Shown: in pieces, positions 15,396-23,864 of the stretch
How the letters are laid out: each line of letters starts with the position of its first letter
Position numbering within the stretch: position 1 is the first letter of the stretch
Assembly: GCF_023913755.1 (NCBI RefSeq)
Contig: NZ_JAMXBJ010000050.1
Span: forward strand, 434,001 to 498,000
Length of the DNA stretch: 64,000 nt
Reading direction: 5' to 3'
Source: Pseudarthrobacter cellobiosi
GTDB taxonomy: Bacteria > Actinomycetota > Actinomycetes > Actinomycetales > Micrococcaceae
Program-made: the position numbers and the translations under genes
Notes under the pieces: model-generated
The model's database searches: none
Told to the model about the DNA's origin: nothing
The model's input: only the letters and a program-made list of their open reading frames with translations

Positions 15396-15424
15396 TTGAC
15401 AATTCCAGCCTGTCCCACTAAAGT
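15396..15424 (+). promoter_or_regulatory. Strong sigma70-type promoter
   Basis: TTGACA (15,396-15,401) is a perfect -35, the spacer is exactly 17 bases, and TAAAGT (15,419-15,424) is a good -10. It sits in the gap between the early genes and the metallophosphoesterase/terminase genes, so it is a candidate late or constitutive prophage promoter. Confidence 0.75.
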
Positions 15425-15430
15425 TCCCAG

Positions 15431-15504
15431 TATGTAGAAGTGGCGAAGATTACCGATCGCCCTAGAAGCCGCCCGCCACCCCCCTCAGGTGGGCGGCTTC
15501 TTTC
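15431..15504 (+). ncRNA. Candidate short RNA / attenuated leader
   Basis: A transcript from the 15,396 promoter would start near 15,431 and reach the terminator-like hairpin at 15,465-15,504, giving an RNA of about 75 nt. No small reading frame with a ribosome binding site is visible in it. It may be a regulatory RNA or a leader whose terminator is bypassed by antitermination. Only the architecture supports this. Confidence 0.4.
15465..15504 (+). terminator. Terminator hairpin upstream of the metallophosphoesterase gene
   Basis: GAAGCCGCCC (15,465-15,474) pairs with GGGCGGCTTC (15,491-15,500), a ten-base GC-rich stem followed by TTTC; CCACC/GGTGG can extend the inner part. It lies 40 bases after the -10 region and before the chosen TTG start at 15,536. 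Confidence 0.7.
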
Positions 15505-15535
15505 ATGCCAGACCCCATGCCGCGAAAGGTGCCCT

Positions 15536-16852
15536 TTGAGCGTCTGTAAATACGCGGCCGCCGCCGGAGCATCACTCGCGAAATGGGAAGACCACCCCTC
15601 CCGCGAAGCCGCGATCCTCGCCGGCGTAGGAAAATCCACCGTCAACAACCACCGCACCAGCACGTGCGCCTGCAACGACACGACCGCCCGCAAAGACGCG
15701 GCGTCCGGCGAATCCGAAACTCACCACCCCGACGGCTCAGCCTCCTACACCAGGTTCAGTCAAAAACCGTGGGGCTTTGACGACTACTGCCAGTTCATCC
15801 GCTCCGTCGGCCAAGACCCCTCCATGGTCACCTTCACATGGGGATGGACGTCCAACCCTTCGGGCGGCTTCTGGAACAAACTCAACAACGTCCGCCCCAT
15901 CGGCCCCGGTACTGACGGCGGACCCGCATGGCCTGTCATCCAGCCCGCGGCGCCCGTCCACGTCACCGTCACCGACGTGCCCACACGCCCGGTCAGGGAC
16001 ATGCGGCTCGCCATCAAGGGCGCCGACACCCAGATAGGCTACCGGGCCCTGCCGGACGGCAGCCTCGACCCGTTCCACGACGACGCCGCCATGAACGTCT
16101 TCATCGAAGTGTGCAGACGGTACCAGCCGGACAAGATCCAGATCCTCGGCGACTTCCTCGACCTCGCCAGCCAGGGCCGGTTCGCGCAGGAAGCATCCTT
16201 CGCCCAGACCACCCAGCTCGCCCTCAACGCCGGGCACGCGTTCCTCGCCACACTCCGCGCCGCATGCCCGAACGCTGAGATTGTTGTCATCGAAGGCAAC
16301 CATGACAAGCGGATGCAAAACTTCATCGAAACGAACGCGGTTGCCGCGTTCGGTCTGAAGCGTGCCGGCCTGCCTGAGTCGTGGCCTGTCATGTCGTTGC
16401 CGTATCTCCTCCGCCTGGACGAGCTCAGCATCCAATATGTGGACGCCTACCCCGCCGCGACCGACTGGGACAACGACAACACCCGCAACATCCACGGCAC
16501 CAAAGCCAACTCCCGCGGGTCAACGACAGCGCAGTACGTCACCGAACTCCCCCACCTGAACACGTGGGCCGGACACACGCACCGCGTCGAAGTGACCTAC
16601 AGGTCCAGTACCGGGCCCCGCGGGCAAGCCGTCGAATCATACTCAGCGAACCCCGGCTGCCTCTGCCGCGTAGACGGCGCCGTGCCCAGTGTGAACGGCG
16701 CTATCGGTGCTGACGGGCACGCCGCGCACGTCATCGAGAACTGGCAGCAGGGCTTCGGCCTCGCCTACTACAACGACACCGAATCATGGCCGTTCGTGTA
16801 CCGCATCCGCAACGGGCGCGCACTGATCGACGGCAACGACATCACCACCTAA
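15536..16852 (+). CDS. Metallophosphoesterase with N-terminal HTH-like region
   Basis: 438 aa from a TTG preceded by GAAAGG; a longer in-frame ATG at 15,440 would run through the terminator hairpin, so I reject it. The first ~45 residues (HPSREAAILAGVGKSTVNNH) look like a helix-turn-helix. The C-terminal ~280 residues carry calcineurin-like phosphoesterase motifs: ILGDFLDLA, VIEGNHDKR and WAGHTHRVE. Phage enzymes of this type are proposed to act on nucleic acids or nucleotides with two metal ions. Substrate unknown. Confidence 0.85.
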   Translation: MSVCKYAAAAGASLAKWEDHPSREAAILAGVGKSTVNNHRTSTCACNDTTARKDAASGESETHHPDGSASYTRFSQKPWGFDDYCQFIRSVGQDPSMVTFTWGWTSNPSGGFWNKLNNVRPIGPGTDGGPAWPVIQPAAPVHVTVTDVPTRPVRDMRLAIKGADTQIGYRALPDGSLDPFHDDAAMNVFIEVCRRYQPDKIQILGDFLDLASQGRFAQEASFAQTTQLALNAGHAFLATLRAACPNAEIVVIEGNHDKRMQNFIETNAVAAFGLKRAGLPESWPVMSLPYLLRLDELSIQYVDAYPAATDWDNDNTRNIHGTKANSRGSTTAQYVTELPHLNTWAGHTHRVEVTYRSSTGPRGQAVESYSANPGCLCRVDGAVPSVNGAIGADGHAAHVIENWQQGFGLAYYNDTESWPFVYRIRNGRALIDGNDITT

Positions 16853-16879
16853 ACACCACCACCAACCAGGAGCACCACC

Positions 16880-17062
16880 ATGACAATCCACGTCTCACCC
16901 ACGAACGCGAGCATCCCGGTACGATCCTTCACAGAAGCTACCGGCTGGCACGTGGACGATGACGGCCGACTGCACGTCACCAAGTCCGGCGGCGGCAATA
17001 TCGCCACCTTCCATCCCACCGCATGGGCCACGGTCGAGCGCGCCCCGGAGGCGGCCAAGTGA
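16880..17062 (+). CDS. Hypothetical phage protein, 60 aa
   Basis: ATG with CAGGAG upstream. The product looks like a small beta-rich domain (ATGWHVDDDGRLHVTKSGGG). The following GTG overlaps its stop, so it is coupled to the nucleotide-metabolism fusion gene. Function unknown. Confidence 0.75.
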   Translation: MTIHVSPTNASIPVRSFTEATGWHVDDDGRLHVTKSGGGNIATFHPTAWATVERAPEAAK

Positions 17063-18003
17063 GGGTCTACCTCGCCGGCCCGATGAGGGGGATCAGGGAC
17101 TTCAACTTCCCCGCGTTTGACCGGGCAGCTGCTGCGCTCCGTGAGTACGGCCATGAGGTCTTCAACCCGGCGGAGCGGGACCGCTCGGTTGGCTTCGACG
17201 CCACTGACAGGACCGGGAATGAGGACCTGGCGCTGGAGGGCTTTAGTCTCCGCGACGCGCTGGCCGCTGACACGGAGTACATCGCCAAGCACGCCGATGC
17301 TGTGGCGCTCCTGCCGCGCTGGGAGAAGTCCGCTGGTGTCGCAGCAGAGATTGCCCTGGCGCACGCGCTGGGGCTCCCGGTAGCGAAGTGGGATGACATC
17401 ATAGTCTCCGCCGGCAGCGGGACCGCGCGCGACATCCGCCCGGAGATGCTGATCAAGTCCGACCGGGACCCCTCCGGGACCGTCCACGCTACCGGCGTCT
17501 ACGCTGACGGGGAGATCCTCGCTGAGGGCCGTGTCGCGTTCGCCAAGTCGCTACTCAGCGATGGGCTGATCACTGAATCGGCGGCACGAGAGAACCTCGC
17601 CAAGAACGGATTCACTCCCGCGTTCACCAGCGACTCACCCACCGTCACGCTCTCGACTAGCGAAGTCCGCACCACGTCCGCCACGGGCGGGGAGAAGGGC
17701 ACCAAGCCGGAACGGTACGACCTCATCCCCGTGGGCGCCCTCGCCCAGGTAGCCGCGCTCTACGGCCGCGGGGCAGCGAAGTACGCCGCCCACAACTGGC
17801 GCCGCGGGTATGAGTGGTCCAAGTCCTACGCCGCCCTCCAGCGTCACGCCACACAGTTCTGGAACGGCGAAGACAATGACGCCGAGATGGACCTGCCCCA
17901 CATGGCGTCCGTCGCGTTCCACGCCCTCGCGCTCCTGACCTTCATGGAAGAGCAACGCGGCTTTGATGACCGGTACACGCCGGGAACAGCTGTACCTGAG
18001 TGA
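17059..18003 (+). CDS. DUF4406-like and dATP/dGTP diphosphohydrolase-like fusion
   Basis: 314 aa, GTG overlapping the upstream stop. Residues 1-~115 (VYLAGPMRG, then FDRAAAALREYGHEVFNPAE) match the DUF4406/nucleoside 2-deoxyribosyltransferase-like fold. Residues ~205-310 (KPERYDLIPVGALAQVAALY, GRGAAKYAAHNWRRGYEWSK, NDAEMDLPHMASVAFHALAL) match the phage domain annotated as dATP/dGTP diphosphohydrolase (DUF5664). A linker of ~90 residues separates them. The protein probably acts on deoxynucleotides during phage growth. Both assignments are family-level; the reaction is not established here. Confidence 0.8.
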   Translation: MRVYLAGPMRGIRDFNFPAFDRAAAALREYGHEVFNPAERDRSVGFDATDRTGNEDLALEGFSLRDALAADTEYIAKHADAVALLPRWEKSAGVAAEIALAHALGLPVAKWDDIIVSAGSGTARDIRPEMLIKSDRDPSGTVHATGVYADGEILAEGRVAFAKSLLSDGLITESAARENLAKNGFTPAFTSDSPTVTLSTSEVRTTSATGGEKGTKPERYDLIPVGALAQVAALYGRGAAKYAAHNWRRGYEWSKSYAALQRHATQFWNGEDNDAEMDLPHMASVAFHALALLTFMEEQRGFDDRYTPGTAVPE

Positions 18004-18103
18004 CCGATAAGTAGGAACTCAGGGAAAAGCCACCGAACTTGTGATGCCGGTAAACACTTGGGCCGGAACGGGTGCCCTATCCGAGAAGGGGTTAGGTGGT
18101 CAA

Positions 18104-18176
18104 TGATGTGTAGCTCAGTTGGCAGAGCAATGGATTGTTAATCCATCGGCCGCAGGTTCGAGTCCTGCCTCATCAG
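18104..18176 (+). tRNA. tRNA-Asn (GTT anticodon)
   Basis: A full cloverleaf: acceptor TGATGTG/CTCATCA (one T-T mismatch), D-arm GCTC/GAGC, anticodon stem ATGGA/TCCAT around TTGTTAA, T-arm GCAGG-TTCGAGT-CCTGC, discriminator G. The 3' CCA is not encoded (GCA follows). It lies inside the prophage, between the nucleotide-metabolism fusion and the terminase genes, so it is phage-borne. Confidence 0.92.
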
Positions 18177-18529
18177 CATGGAACGGTCAAAGGGCCGGTC
18201 AGGCTCCGCACGCCACAGTCTCACCCATAGGCTCCCTGCAGGGTGACATCGCCGTCGCAAAGGCTACGGAGCACCGTTCACAGTATTCCCCAGCCTAAGA
18301 TGCCGGGGCGGGAGGCGCCCGTTACAGCGCCGCATATTCCCGGTGCACGCACAGATCCGGGCGGAGTCGGCAAACCTCGCGATACAAAAGGCCAAATTGT
18401 CCTCCCCACAGTGACCTTCCCGTGAGCACAGGTCCGAAGCGGAGAGTGACCAAAACCGGAACTCATCGCCCAAGCTCACCGGAACCCCAAAGAGCGGGCA
18501 CCCTTTCCCCCACCACATCAGGAGCCACC
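18177..18529 (+). other. Intergenic stretch after tRNA-Asn, no firm gene
   Basis: 353 bases without a supported gene. Two GTG-initiated frames run through it, 18,243-18,425 and 18,422 onward, joined by a GTGA overlap, but neither start has a ribosome binding site and the products are proline-rich without recognisable features. I see no clear promoter or terminator. It may hold leader sequence for the gene at 18,530. Confidence 0.5.
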
Positions 18530-18715
18530 ATGGGTAACCCGATCTGCACATGCGGCACCGAAAAGGACGTCGTCCACGGCATCAGCGTCTGCTGCCACTG
18601 CGACGACGTGTGCCCTGACCGTGGCGGCTGCATCCTCTGCGGCACGTTCACGGTGGCACTGAACAAGCGGGTCACGACCGAGTACGCCAAGGACCGCCAG
18701 GGCCGCAATGGCTAA
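18530..18715 (+). CDS. Small Cys-rich zinc-binding-like protein, 61 aa
   Basis: ATG with CAGGAG upstream. The first ~45 residues hold nine cysteines in pairs (CTCG, CCHC, CPDRGGCILCG), the pattern of a compact two-zinc ribbon. A basic tail follows. It overlaps the next small gene by eight bases. A longer GTG start at 18,422 is possible but unsupported. Confidence 0.72.
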   Translation: MGNPICTCGTEKDVVHGISVCCHCDDVCPDRGGCILCGTFTVALNKRVTTEYAKDRQGRNG

Positions 18716-18875
18716 GGGTGACCGTGACCATCGCGGGCGTCTCGCGTCAACGAAGCGGTGCCCGGACTCGCAAGGCGGCGGCTGCAGCTACTGCGGCACC
18801 GGTGACGCCAAGCGCCCGGCACGCCGCAAGGCCCGTCATCTCGCCAAGGTGGAGATCCGCAGGGAAGCGCCGTGA
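18708..18875 (+). CDS. Small basic Cys protein, 55 aa
   Basis: ATG inside the end of the preceding gene, and its stop overlaps the next GTG. The product is strongly basic with a CPDSQGGGCSYCG centre, resembling a small zinc-ribbon nucleic-acid-binding protein. Support is from coupling on both sides. Confidence 0.6.
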   Translation: MAKGDRDHRGRLASTKRCPDSQGGGCSYCGTGDAKRPARRKARHLAKVEIRREAP

Positions 18876-19375
18876 TCACCGGCCAGATCGGTTTGCGCCG
18901 GCACTCGACCGGTTTCGTCGGCTGGTGCATCGAGTGGGCGACCGACTCCAGCACTCACCATGTCGTGGTGGCGATCAGTGAAACCCATTGCGTGAGTGCC
19001 GAGCCGGGCGGGACCAGGCTGAGACTCATCAGCGACTACCCGTCGCTGGATTGGTCCGGTTTCGACCTGACGGACGCCCAGCGGGAAGCTATCGTCGCAC
19101 TGGGCCTGGACGCCGTAGCCGGACAAATCCCGTACAACTACGCCATCTACCCGCCGCTGCTCTGGCAGCGCCTCACCGGGCACCGTGTCGCCGGGCCGGT
19201 ATCCGACTGGCTGGCGCGGCGCCCCCACCAGAATTGCTCGCAGTCTGCAGATGACATCTACAACGCCGCGGGCATCCACCTCTTCCCCGACATCTCCCAA
19301 CTGATCACCCCGGGAGACTTTGAAAGGCTCTATGTCCGCTTGGGATTCCTCGACTCCATGAGTCGAACCCCGTAG
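18872..19375 (+). CDS. Papain-like NlpC/P60-type protein (permuted layout)
   Basis: 167 aa, GTG overlapping the previous stop. A histidine lies early (TDSSTHHVVVAIS) and a candidate nucleophile later (HQNCSQSADDIYNAAG), the reversed order seen in circularly permuted NlpC/P60 (YaeF/YiiX-like) enzymes that act on amide or acyl bonds. No signal peptide. Encoded 15 bases before the large terminase. A peptidase or peptidoglycan role is possible; family assignment is moderate. Confidence 0.6.
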   Translation: MITGQIGLRRHSTGFVGWCIEWATDSSTHHVVVAISETHCVSAEPGGTRLRLISDYPSLDWSGFDLTDAQREAIVALGLDAVAGQIPYNYAIYPPLLWQRLTGHRVAGPVSDWLARRPHQNCSQSADDIYNAAGIHLFPDISQLITPGDFERLYVRLGFLDSMSRTP

Positions 19376-19390
19376 CAGAAAGGCGGCGCA

Positions 19391-20935
19391 GTGAATCCCG
19401 CATGGGCAACACTCGCCGCCAAAGCCTTCGAGCCAAGTGCCGGGCCCCGATTTTCTACCCCTGGCGACCTCGCTCACTTCCTCACCCCCAAGAGCGTCCA
19501 GACGCCTGCGCTGGACCTCATTGACCAGGTACTGATTGACGCGTACTCCAAGCCGGATTCGCGCACGATGATCTTCCTGGCACCTCAAGAAGGCAAATCT
19601 ACCCGCGTCGCTGAAGTCTTCCCCGTATGGGCACTCTCCCAGTCGCCCGATACCCGCATTGTCATGGCCTCCTACGCCATGGGACTGGCCCGGCGTAACG
19701 GCAGGTTCATCCGCAGCCACATCGAGACGCATGGCAGAGACCTTGGCGTCAGCATCCGCCGCGACGTGTCCGCGCAGAACGAATGGCAGATCGACGGCCA
19801 CGCGGGCGGACTGTTCGCCGTGGGCATTGGCGGCGGCCTAACCGGACGCGCCGCTGACCTGATGATCATTGATGACCCGCACTCCGGCATGACAACGGCG
19901 TCATCTGAGACGTACCAGAAACTCGCGTGGGACTGGTGGACGGGCACGGCACAGACCCGACTCGCCCCCGGCGCCCCCGTCATCCTCATCATGACCCGCT
20001 GGCATCAGCTGGACCTCGCCGGCCGTCTCCTCGCCGCTGAGGACGGGCACCTGTGGAACGTCGTGAACATCCCCGCCCAAGCCGACCACAACCCGGACAA
20101 GGGCGAATCGGACATCCTCGGCCGCGCCCCCGGCGAATGGCTTGAATCCACACGCGGCCGCACGGTCAAGCAGTGGGAAGCCCGCCGTAAGGGCACCCCG
20201 GCACGCGAGTGGAACGCCATGTACCAAGGGCGGCCCGCACCGTCTGAAGGTGGACTGTTCCCCCGCAAGGACTGGAAGTACTACGACCGGCCCCTATGGA
20301 TCGAAGAGGGCGGCGTGTGCCGTACAACCGGTGGCGCCGATGAACTGATCCTCTCGTGGGACATGGCGTTCAAAGCCACCCAAAACAGTGACTACGTCGC
20401 CGGGCAGGTGTGGCTCAAGCGCGGCGCTGACGCGTACCTACTGGACCAGAAGCACGCACGGCTGACCTTCACGGAGACGCTGTCCGCATTCGAAGCCATG
20501 GTCGCCAAGTGGCCGCAGGCCTCCGCGAAGCTCGTGGAAGAGGCAGCCAACGGCGCGGCCATCATGGACTCGCTCAAGGGCAAGGTCCCCGGACTTATCC
20601 CCGTCAAAGCTCGGGAGTCGAAAGAGGCACGCGCCTCCGCCGTCACCCCGTTCATTGAGGCCGGCAACGTCCACCTTCCTCACGTCTCGCTCGCCCCATG
20701 GGTGGACGGACTCATTGAGGAAGCCGCCGCATTCCCGAACGGCGCACACGATGACCGCGTGGACGCCATGACCCAAGCCCTGAACCGGCTGTTCCTCCGC
20801 GGCGGCCAAGGCTCAGCGTTCCTGAACGCCATGAAAGCGCGCGCCGAAGCGAACGGCACGATCATCCCGACCAACTCACGCAACTGGCGCCAAGCGGCTG
20901 CCGACCTCAAAAACAACCCACAAACCGGAAGGTGA
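19391..20935 (+). CDS. terL: Terminase large subunit
   Basis: 514 aa, GTG start with GAAAGGCGG upstream. ATPase motifs: FLAPQEGKST (Walker A variant, residues ~62-71) and DLMIIDDPHSG (Walker B, ~157-165), followed by a coupling segment (LIMTRWHQLD). The C-terminal nuclease half includes ILSWDMAFK, KLVEEAANG and GAHDDRVDAMTQAL, supplying the acidic metal-binding residues. It pumps DNA into the prohead and cuts the concatemer. The portal follows after four bases. Confidence 0.95.
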   Translation: MNPAWATLAAKAFEPSAGPRFSTPGDLAHFLTPKSVQTPALDLIDQVLIDAYSKPDSRTMIFLAPQEGKSTRVAEVFPVWALSQSPDTRIVMASYAMGLARRNGRFIRSHIETHGRDLGVSIRRDVSAQNEWQIDGHAGGLFAVGIGGGLTGRAADLMIIDDPHSGMTTASSETYQKLAWDWWTGTAQTRLAPGAPVILIMTRWHQLDLAGRLLAAEDGHLWNVVNIPAQADHNPDKGESDILGRAPGEWLESTRGRTVKQWEARRKGTPAREWNAMYQGRPAPSEGGLFPRKDWKYYDRPLWIEEGGVCRTTGGADELILSWDMAFKATQNSDYVAGQVWLKRGADAYLLDQKHARLTFTETLSAFEAMVAKWPQASAKLVEEAANGAAIMDSLKGKVPGLIPVKARESKEARASAVTPFIEAGNVHLPHVSLAPWVDGLIEEAAAFPNGAHDDRVDAMTQALNRLFLRGGQGSAFLNAMKARAEANGTIIPTNSRNWRQAAADLKNNPQTGR

Positions 20936-20939
20936 CCCC

Positions 20940-23864
20940 TTGGGAATTATGGATCTCTTCCGCGACGGGCTGATCAAAAGGGCCGCAACACCCCAAGTCA
21001 TCGGTGACGCCATGGCCCTGCAGGGCATGACGGGCAGCGCCGACATGGGCCCCGGCACGCCACTCACACCGGGCCGCGGCTACAGCATCCGGCCCCGTGC
21101 GACCGACTACCCCATCGGCGTCAACATATCCTCCCAGTCCCGGCACGCGTGGGGACGCACCGGCTACGACGTACTGCGCGAACTCATGCGCTCCTACGAC
21201 ATCGCCCAGATGTGCAAGAACCACAAGATCGATGAGCTCCGCTCCATGGAGCCCATGTTCACCCCGATGGACGGATTCAAGGGCGACGGGGAAGCCGCTG
21301 TCGCTGCTGCCCGCGCCGCCCTGTCGTTCCCTGACCGGGAACACTCCTGGGATGAGTGGCTGTCGCTGTGGCTGGACAACCTCCTAACGTTCGACTCCGG
21401 GCCCCTGTACCGGCGCCGTAACCGTGACGGGCAGATCATCGCCCTCGAAGTGGTGGACGGCTCCACGATCTACCCGCTGGTGGATGAGTTCGGCCGCCGC
21501 CCCATGGCACCCGCCCCCGCCTACCAGCAGGTCATCAAGGGCCAGTCGTCCGTGGACTTCACCGCGGAAGACATGACGTACGCCCGGTTCCGGCCGCAGA
21601 CCGACTCGCCGTTCGGCATGGCGCCGCTCGAGTCGATCATGATGACCGTCAACACGGACATGCGCTTCCAGTGGCACCTGCTCCAGATGTTCACCGAAGG
21701 CTCGATCCCCGGCGGCTTCATGGAAGTCCCCCCGGACATTTCGAACCCGGATCAGGTCGCCGAGTGGCAGGACTACTGGGACGCGACGTTCATGGGGGAC
21801 CAGGCGATCGCGCACAAGCTCGTCGCCGTTCCGAACGGTGCGAAGTTCACGGCCACGACCCCGGCCAGCTTCGACCCGGAGTTCCCCAAGTACCTTGCCA
21901 TCAAGGTCGCAGCCGCGTTCGGTGTGATCCCGCAGGACCTGGGCCTGACCGACGACGTGAACCGGGCGACCGGCGAAACGCAGACCGACACCCAGTTCCG
22001 CGTCAACACCCTCCCGTGGGTGAACTTCGTCCAGTCGATTGTGACCCGCTACCTTCAGCATGACCTCGGCCTGCCCGTACAGCTGAAGCTCAAAACGGGA
22101 CGCGATGAAGAGGACCGCCTCACTGAGGCGCAGGCGTGGAAGGTGTACATCGAGACGGGCATGGCGTCCGCTGATGAGGGCCGCGAGCAGATCCTCGGCC
22201 TGCCCGTGGACGCGAAGCGCCCGATGCCCCGTGGCATGGTCCTGCCCCGTCAGGGCTTCGTTCCGCTCGGTTCGCTGATCGCGGCGGCCGGGCAGGTTGA
22301 CGCTGAGACGAAAGCCCCGGCAGAGGGCGCGGAACTGCCCGCAGCGCCGGCGCCGCTTCCGGTGGGTAAGTCACTCACCGCAGGCGTAACCTCGGCGACC
22401 GGCATCACGGGCATTGATCAGGTCAGCGACTGGACGATTGAAGACTTCGGATCGAAGGTCATGGCCGAGTTCGACCGCACCCAGGCGCTGAACAAGGCGG
22501 GCGTGACCGTCGCCGGTGCCGCCATCAAGGCGTCCGATACCGGCCGCGTCCTCATGATCCAGCGATACCTCGACCCGGAGGACCCTGCCGCGGGCCGGTG
22601 GGAGTTCCCCGGCGGCCACCTCGACGGGGACGAAACCCCGGAGGCGGCGGCCATCCGCGAATGGGAGGAAGAAACCGGGCTCGACTTCCCGGCAGACGCC
22701 AAACTGTCCGCCACCTGGACCACCCCGGACGGGAACTACTCCGGCCACGTCTTCAAGGTCCCCACCGAATCGGCTATCCCCATCAACACCGGCGACGGTG
22801 AAGACGGCGAAACCCTCGCATGGTTCGACCCGGCACACCTCGAAGGCTTCGCCGCGCTCCGTCAGGAACTCGCGGCGGACCTGCCCAGCGACGAACTCGC
22901 GAAGGCTGCCGCCCGTGAGCTGGCCAAGTTCCGCGCCTTCACCAAGGCGCGGGCCAAGACCGGCAAGTGGCGGGACTTCGAGTTCGAGTCCATCCCGGAG
23001 CCGGTCGCGAAGCACCTGAACGATCAGGCGCGGGCAGAGTTCGCTAAAGACGGGCCGCCGTTCGATGGGACTGATGCTGGCCCAAAAGCTGGTACGCCTA
23101 GCTGGCGGGATGAACCCCCAGTCCTGGCACCCCAGCACGCCGTAGACCTCGCCCTCACCGACTACTGGTCCCCGAAGGTCCAAGAGTCGCTGCTGAACAT
23201 GTGGAAGGCGCAGGACCTCACCAACGCCGTCACGGCCGTGAACGGCATCGGGGACAAGGGCATGGACGTGTTCCGGCAGGTGGCCCGCCGGGCTCTCGCC
23301 GGAACGGTCCAGCCCTCCACCCTGAATCAGGTCATGTACGCCGCCTGGGCCGACGCGTACAACGTCGGGACCATGGCCGCCGACGTGCAGATGGGCAAGA
23401 TCCCCACCGGCTGGGACGACTGGAAACCGGGCATGGCCGACTCCAACAAGGTCACCGCGCTCGGCTGGAAAGAAACCCTGGCCGACGCGGACATCACCCT
23501 CGGCGGCCTCAAGGACACGACCGTGAACAAGGTCGCCTACGCGATCGCTGACGGCGTGAACGCAGGCGAGTCGGTGGATGACATCGGCCGGGCACTCACC
23601 AAGATCATTGGCGATCCCAAACGCGCCGAACTCATCGCCCACACCGAGTCCGCCCGGATGCTCAACCAGTCCGCCATGTACCAGTACAAGGCAGCCGGCG
23701 TCACCCAATGGGACCTCGTCATCTCCGCCGGCGCCTGCCCCACCTGCAGCGCCATCGCAGCGGCGAACCCGCACGACGTCACCGACTCCCGGCAACCACC
23801 GATACACCCACGCTGCCGCTGCGCCGCCTCACCGCACTTTGAAGGGAAACCCGCCAATGGCTGA
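20940..23864 (+). CDS. Portal protein - Nudix hydrolase - MuF-like head protein fusion
   Basis: 974 aa from a TTG preceded by GGAAGG (ATG three codons in is the alternative). Residues 1-~430 are a portal domain (KNHKIDELRSMEPMF, then TDDVNRATGETQTDTQFRVN). Residues ~515-650 are a Nudix hydrolase: the box GGHLDGDETPEAAAIREWEE followed by ETGL, at ~559-581, keeps the G-x5-E-x7-RE-x2-EE-x-G pattern. Residues ~720-974 are a MuF-like C-terminus with CPTCSAIAAANPHDV and IHPRCRCAASPH. Portal-MuF fusions are known in actinophages; the embedded Nudix domain is unusual. Twelve copies would form the vertex through which DNA passes. Confidence 0.88.
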   Translation: MGIMDLFRDGLIKRAATPQVIGDAMALQGMTGSADMGPGTPLTPGRGYSIRPRATDYPIGVNISSQSRHAWGRTGYDVLRELMRSYDIAQMCKNHKIDELRSMEPMFTPMDGFKGDGEAAVAAARAALSFPDREHSWDEWLSLWLDNLLTFDSGPLYRRRNRDGQIIALEVVDGSTIYPLVDEFGRRPMAPAPAYQQVIKGQSSVDFTAEDMTYARFRPQTDSPFGMAPLESIMMTVNTDMRFQWHLLQMFTEGSIPGGFMEVPPDISNPDQVAEWQDYWDATFMGDQAIAHKLVAVPNGAKFTATTPASFDPEFPKYLAIKVAAAFGVIPQDLGLTDDVNRATGETQTDTQFRVNTLPWVNFVQSIVTRYLQHDLGLPVQLKLKTGRDEEDRLTEAQAWKVYIETGMASADEGREQILGLPVDAKRPMPRGMVLPRQGFVPLGSLIAAAGQVDAETKAPAEGAELPAAPAPLPVGKSLTAGVTSATGITGIDQVSDWTIEDFGSKVMAEFDRTQALNKAGVTVAGAAIKASDTGRVLMIQRYLDPEDPAAGRWEFPGGHLDGDETPEAAAIREWEEETGLDFPADAKLSATWTTPDGNYSGHVFKVPTESAIPINTGDGEDGETLAWFDPAHLEGFAALRQELAADLPSDELAKAAARELAKFRAFTKARAKTGKWRDFEFESIPEPVAKHLNDQARAEFAKDGPPFDGTDAGPKAGTPSWRDEPPVLAPQHAVDLALTDYWSPKVQESLLNMWKAQDLTNAVTAVNGIGDKGMDVFRQVARRALAGTVQPSTLNQVMYAAWADAYNVGTMAADVQMGKIPTGWDDWKPGMADSNKVTALGWKETLADADITLGGLKDTTVNKVAYAIADGVNAGESVDDIGRALTKIIGDPKRAELIAHTESARMLNQSAMYQYKAAGVTQWDLVISAGACPTCSAIAAANPHDVTDSRQPPIHPRCRCAASPHFEGKPANG

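Noticed and set aside
15440..15535. Longer N-terminus for the metallophosphoesterase
   Set aside because: It would translate through the terminator hairpin and adds Pro/Arg-rich sequence. The TTG at 15,536 with GAAAGG is better.
18104..18176. tRNA-Asn as an attachment site
   Set aside because: Phage genes lie on both sides and the integrase is next to ssrA. No duplicated tRNA end was seen.
18243..18425. 60-codon frame after the tRNA
   Set aside because: GTG start without a ribosome binding site and low-complexity product; kept only as a note on the intergenic stretch.
22371..23807. 478-codon minus-strand reading frame
   Set aside because: Antisense to the portal-Nudix-MuF gene, with composition typical of a GC-rich shadow frame and no recognisable domain.
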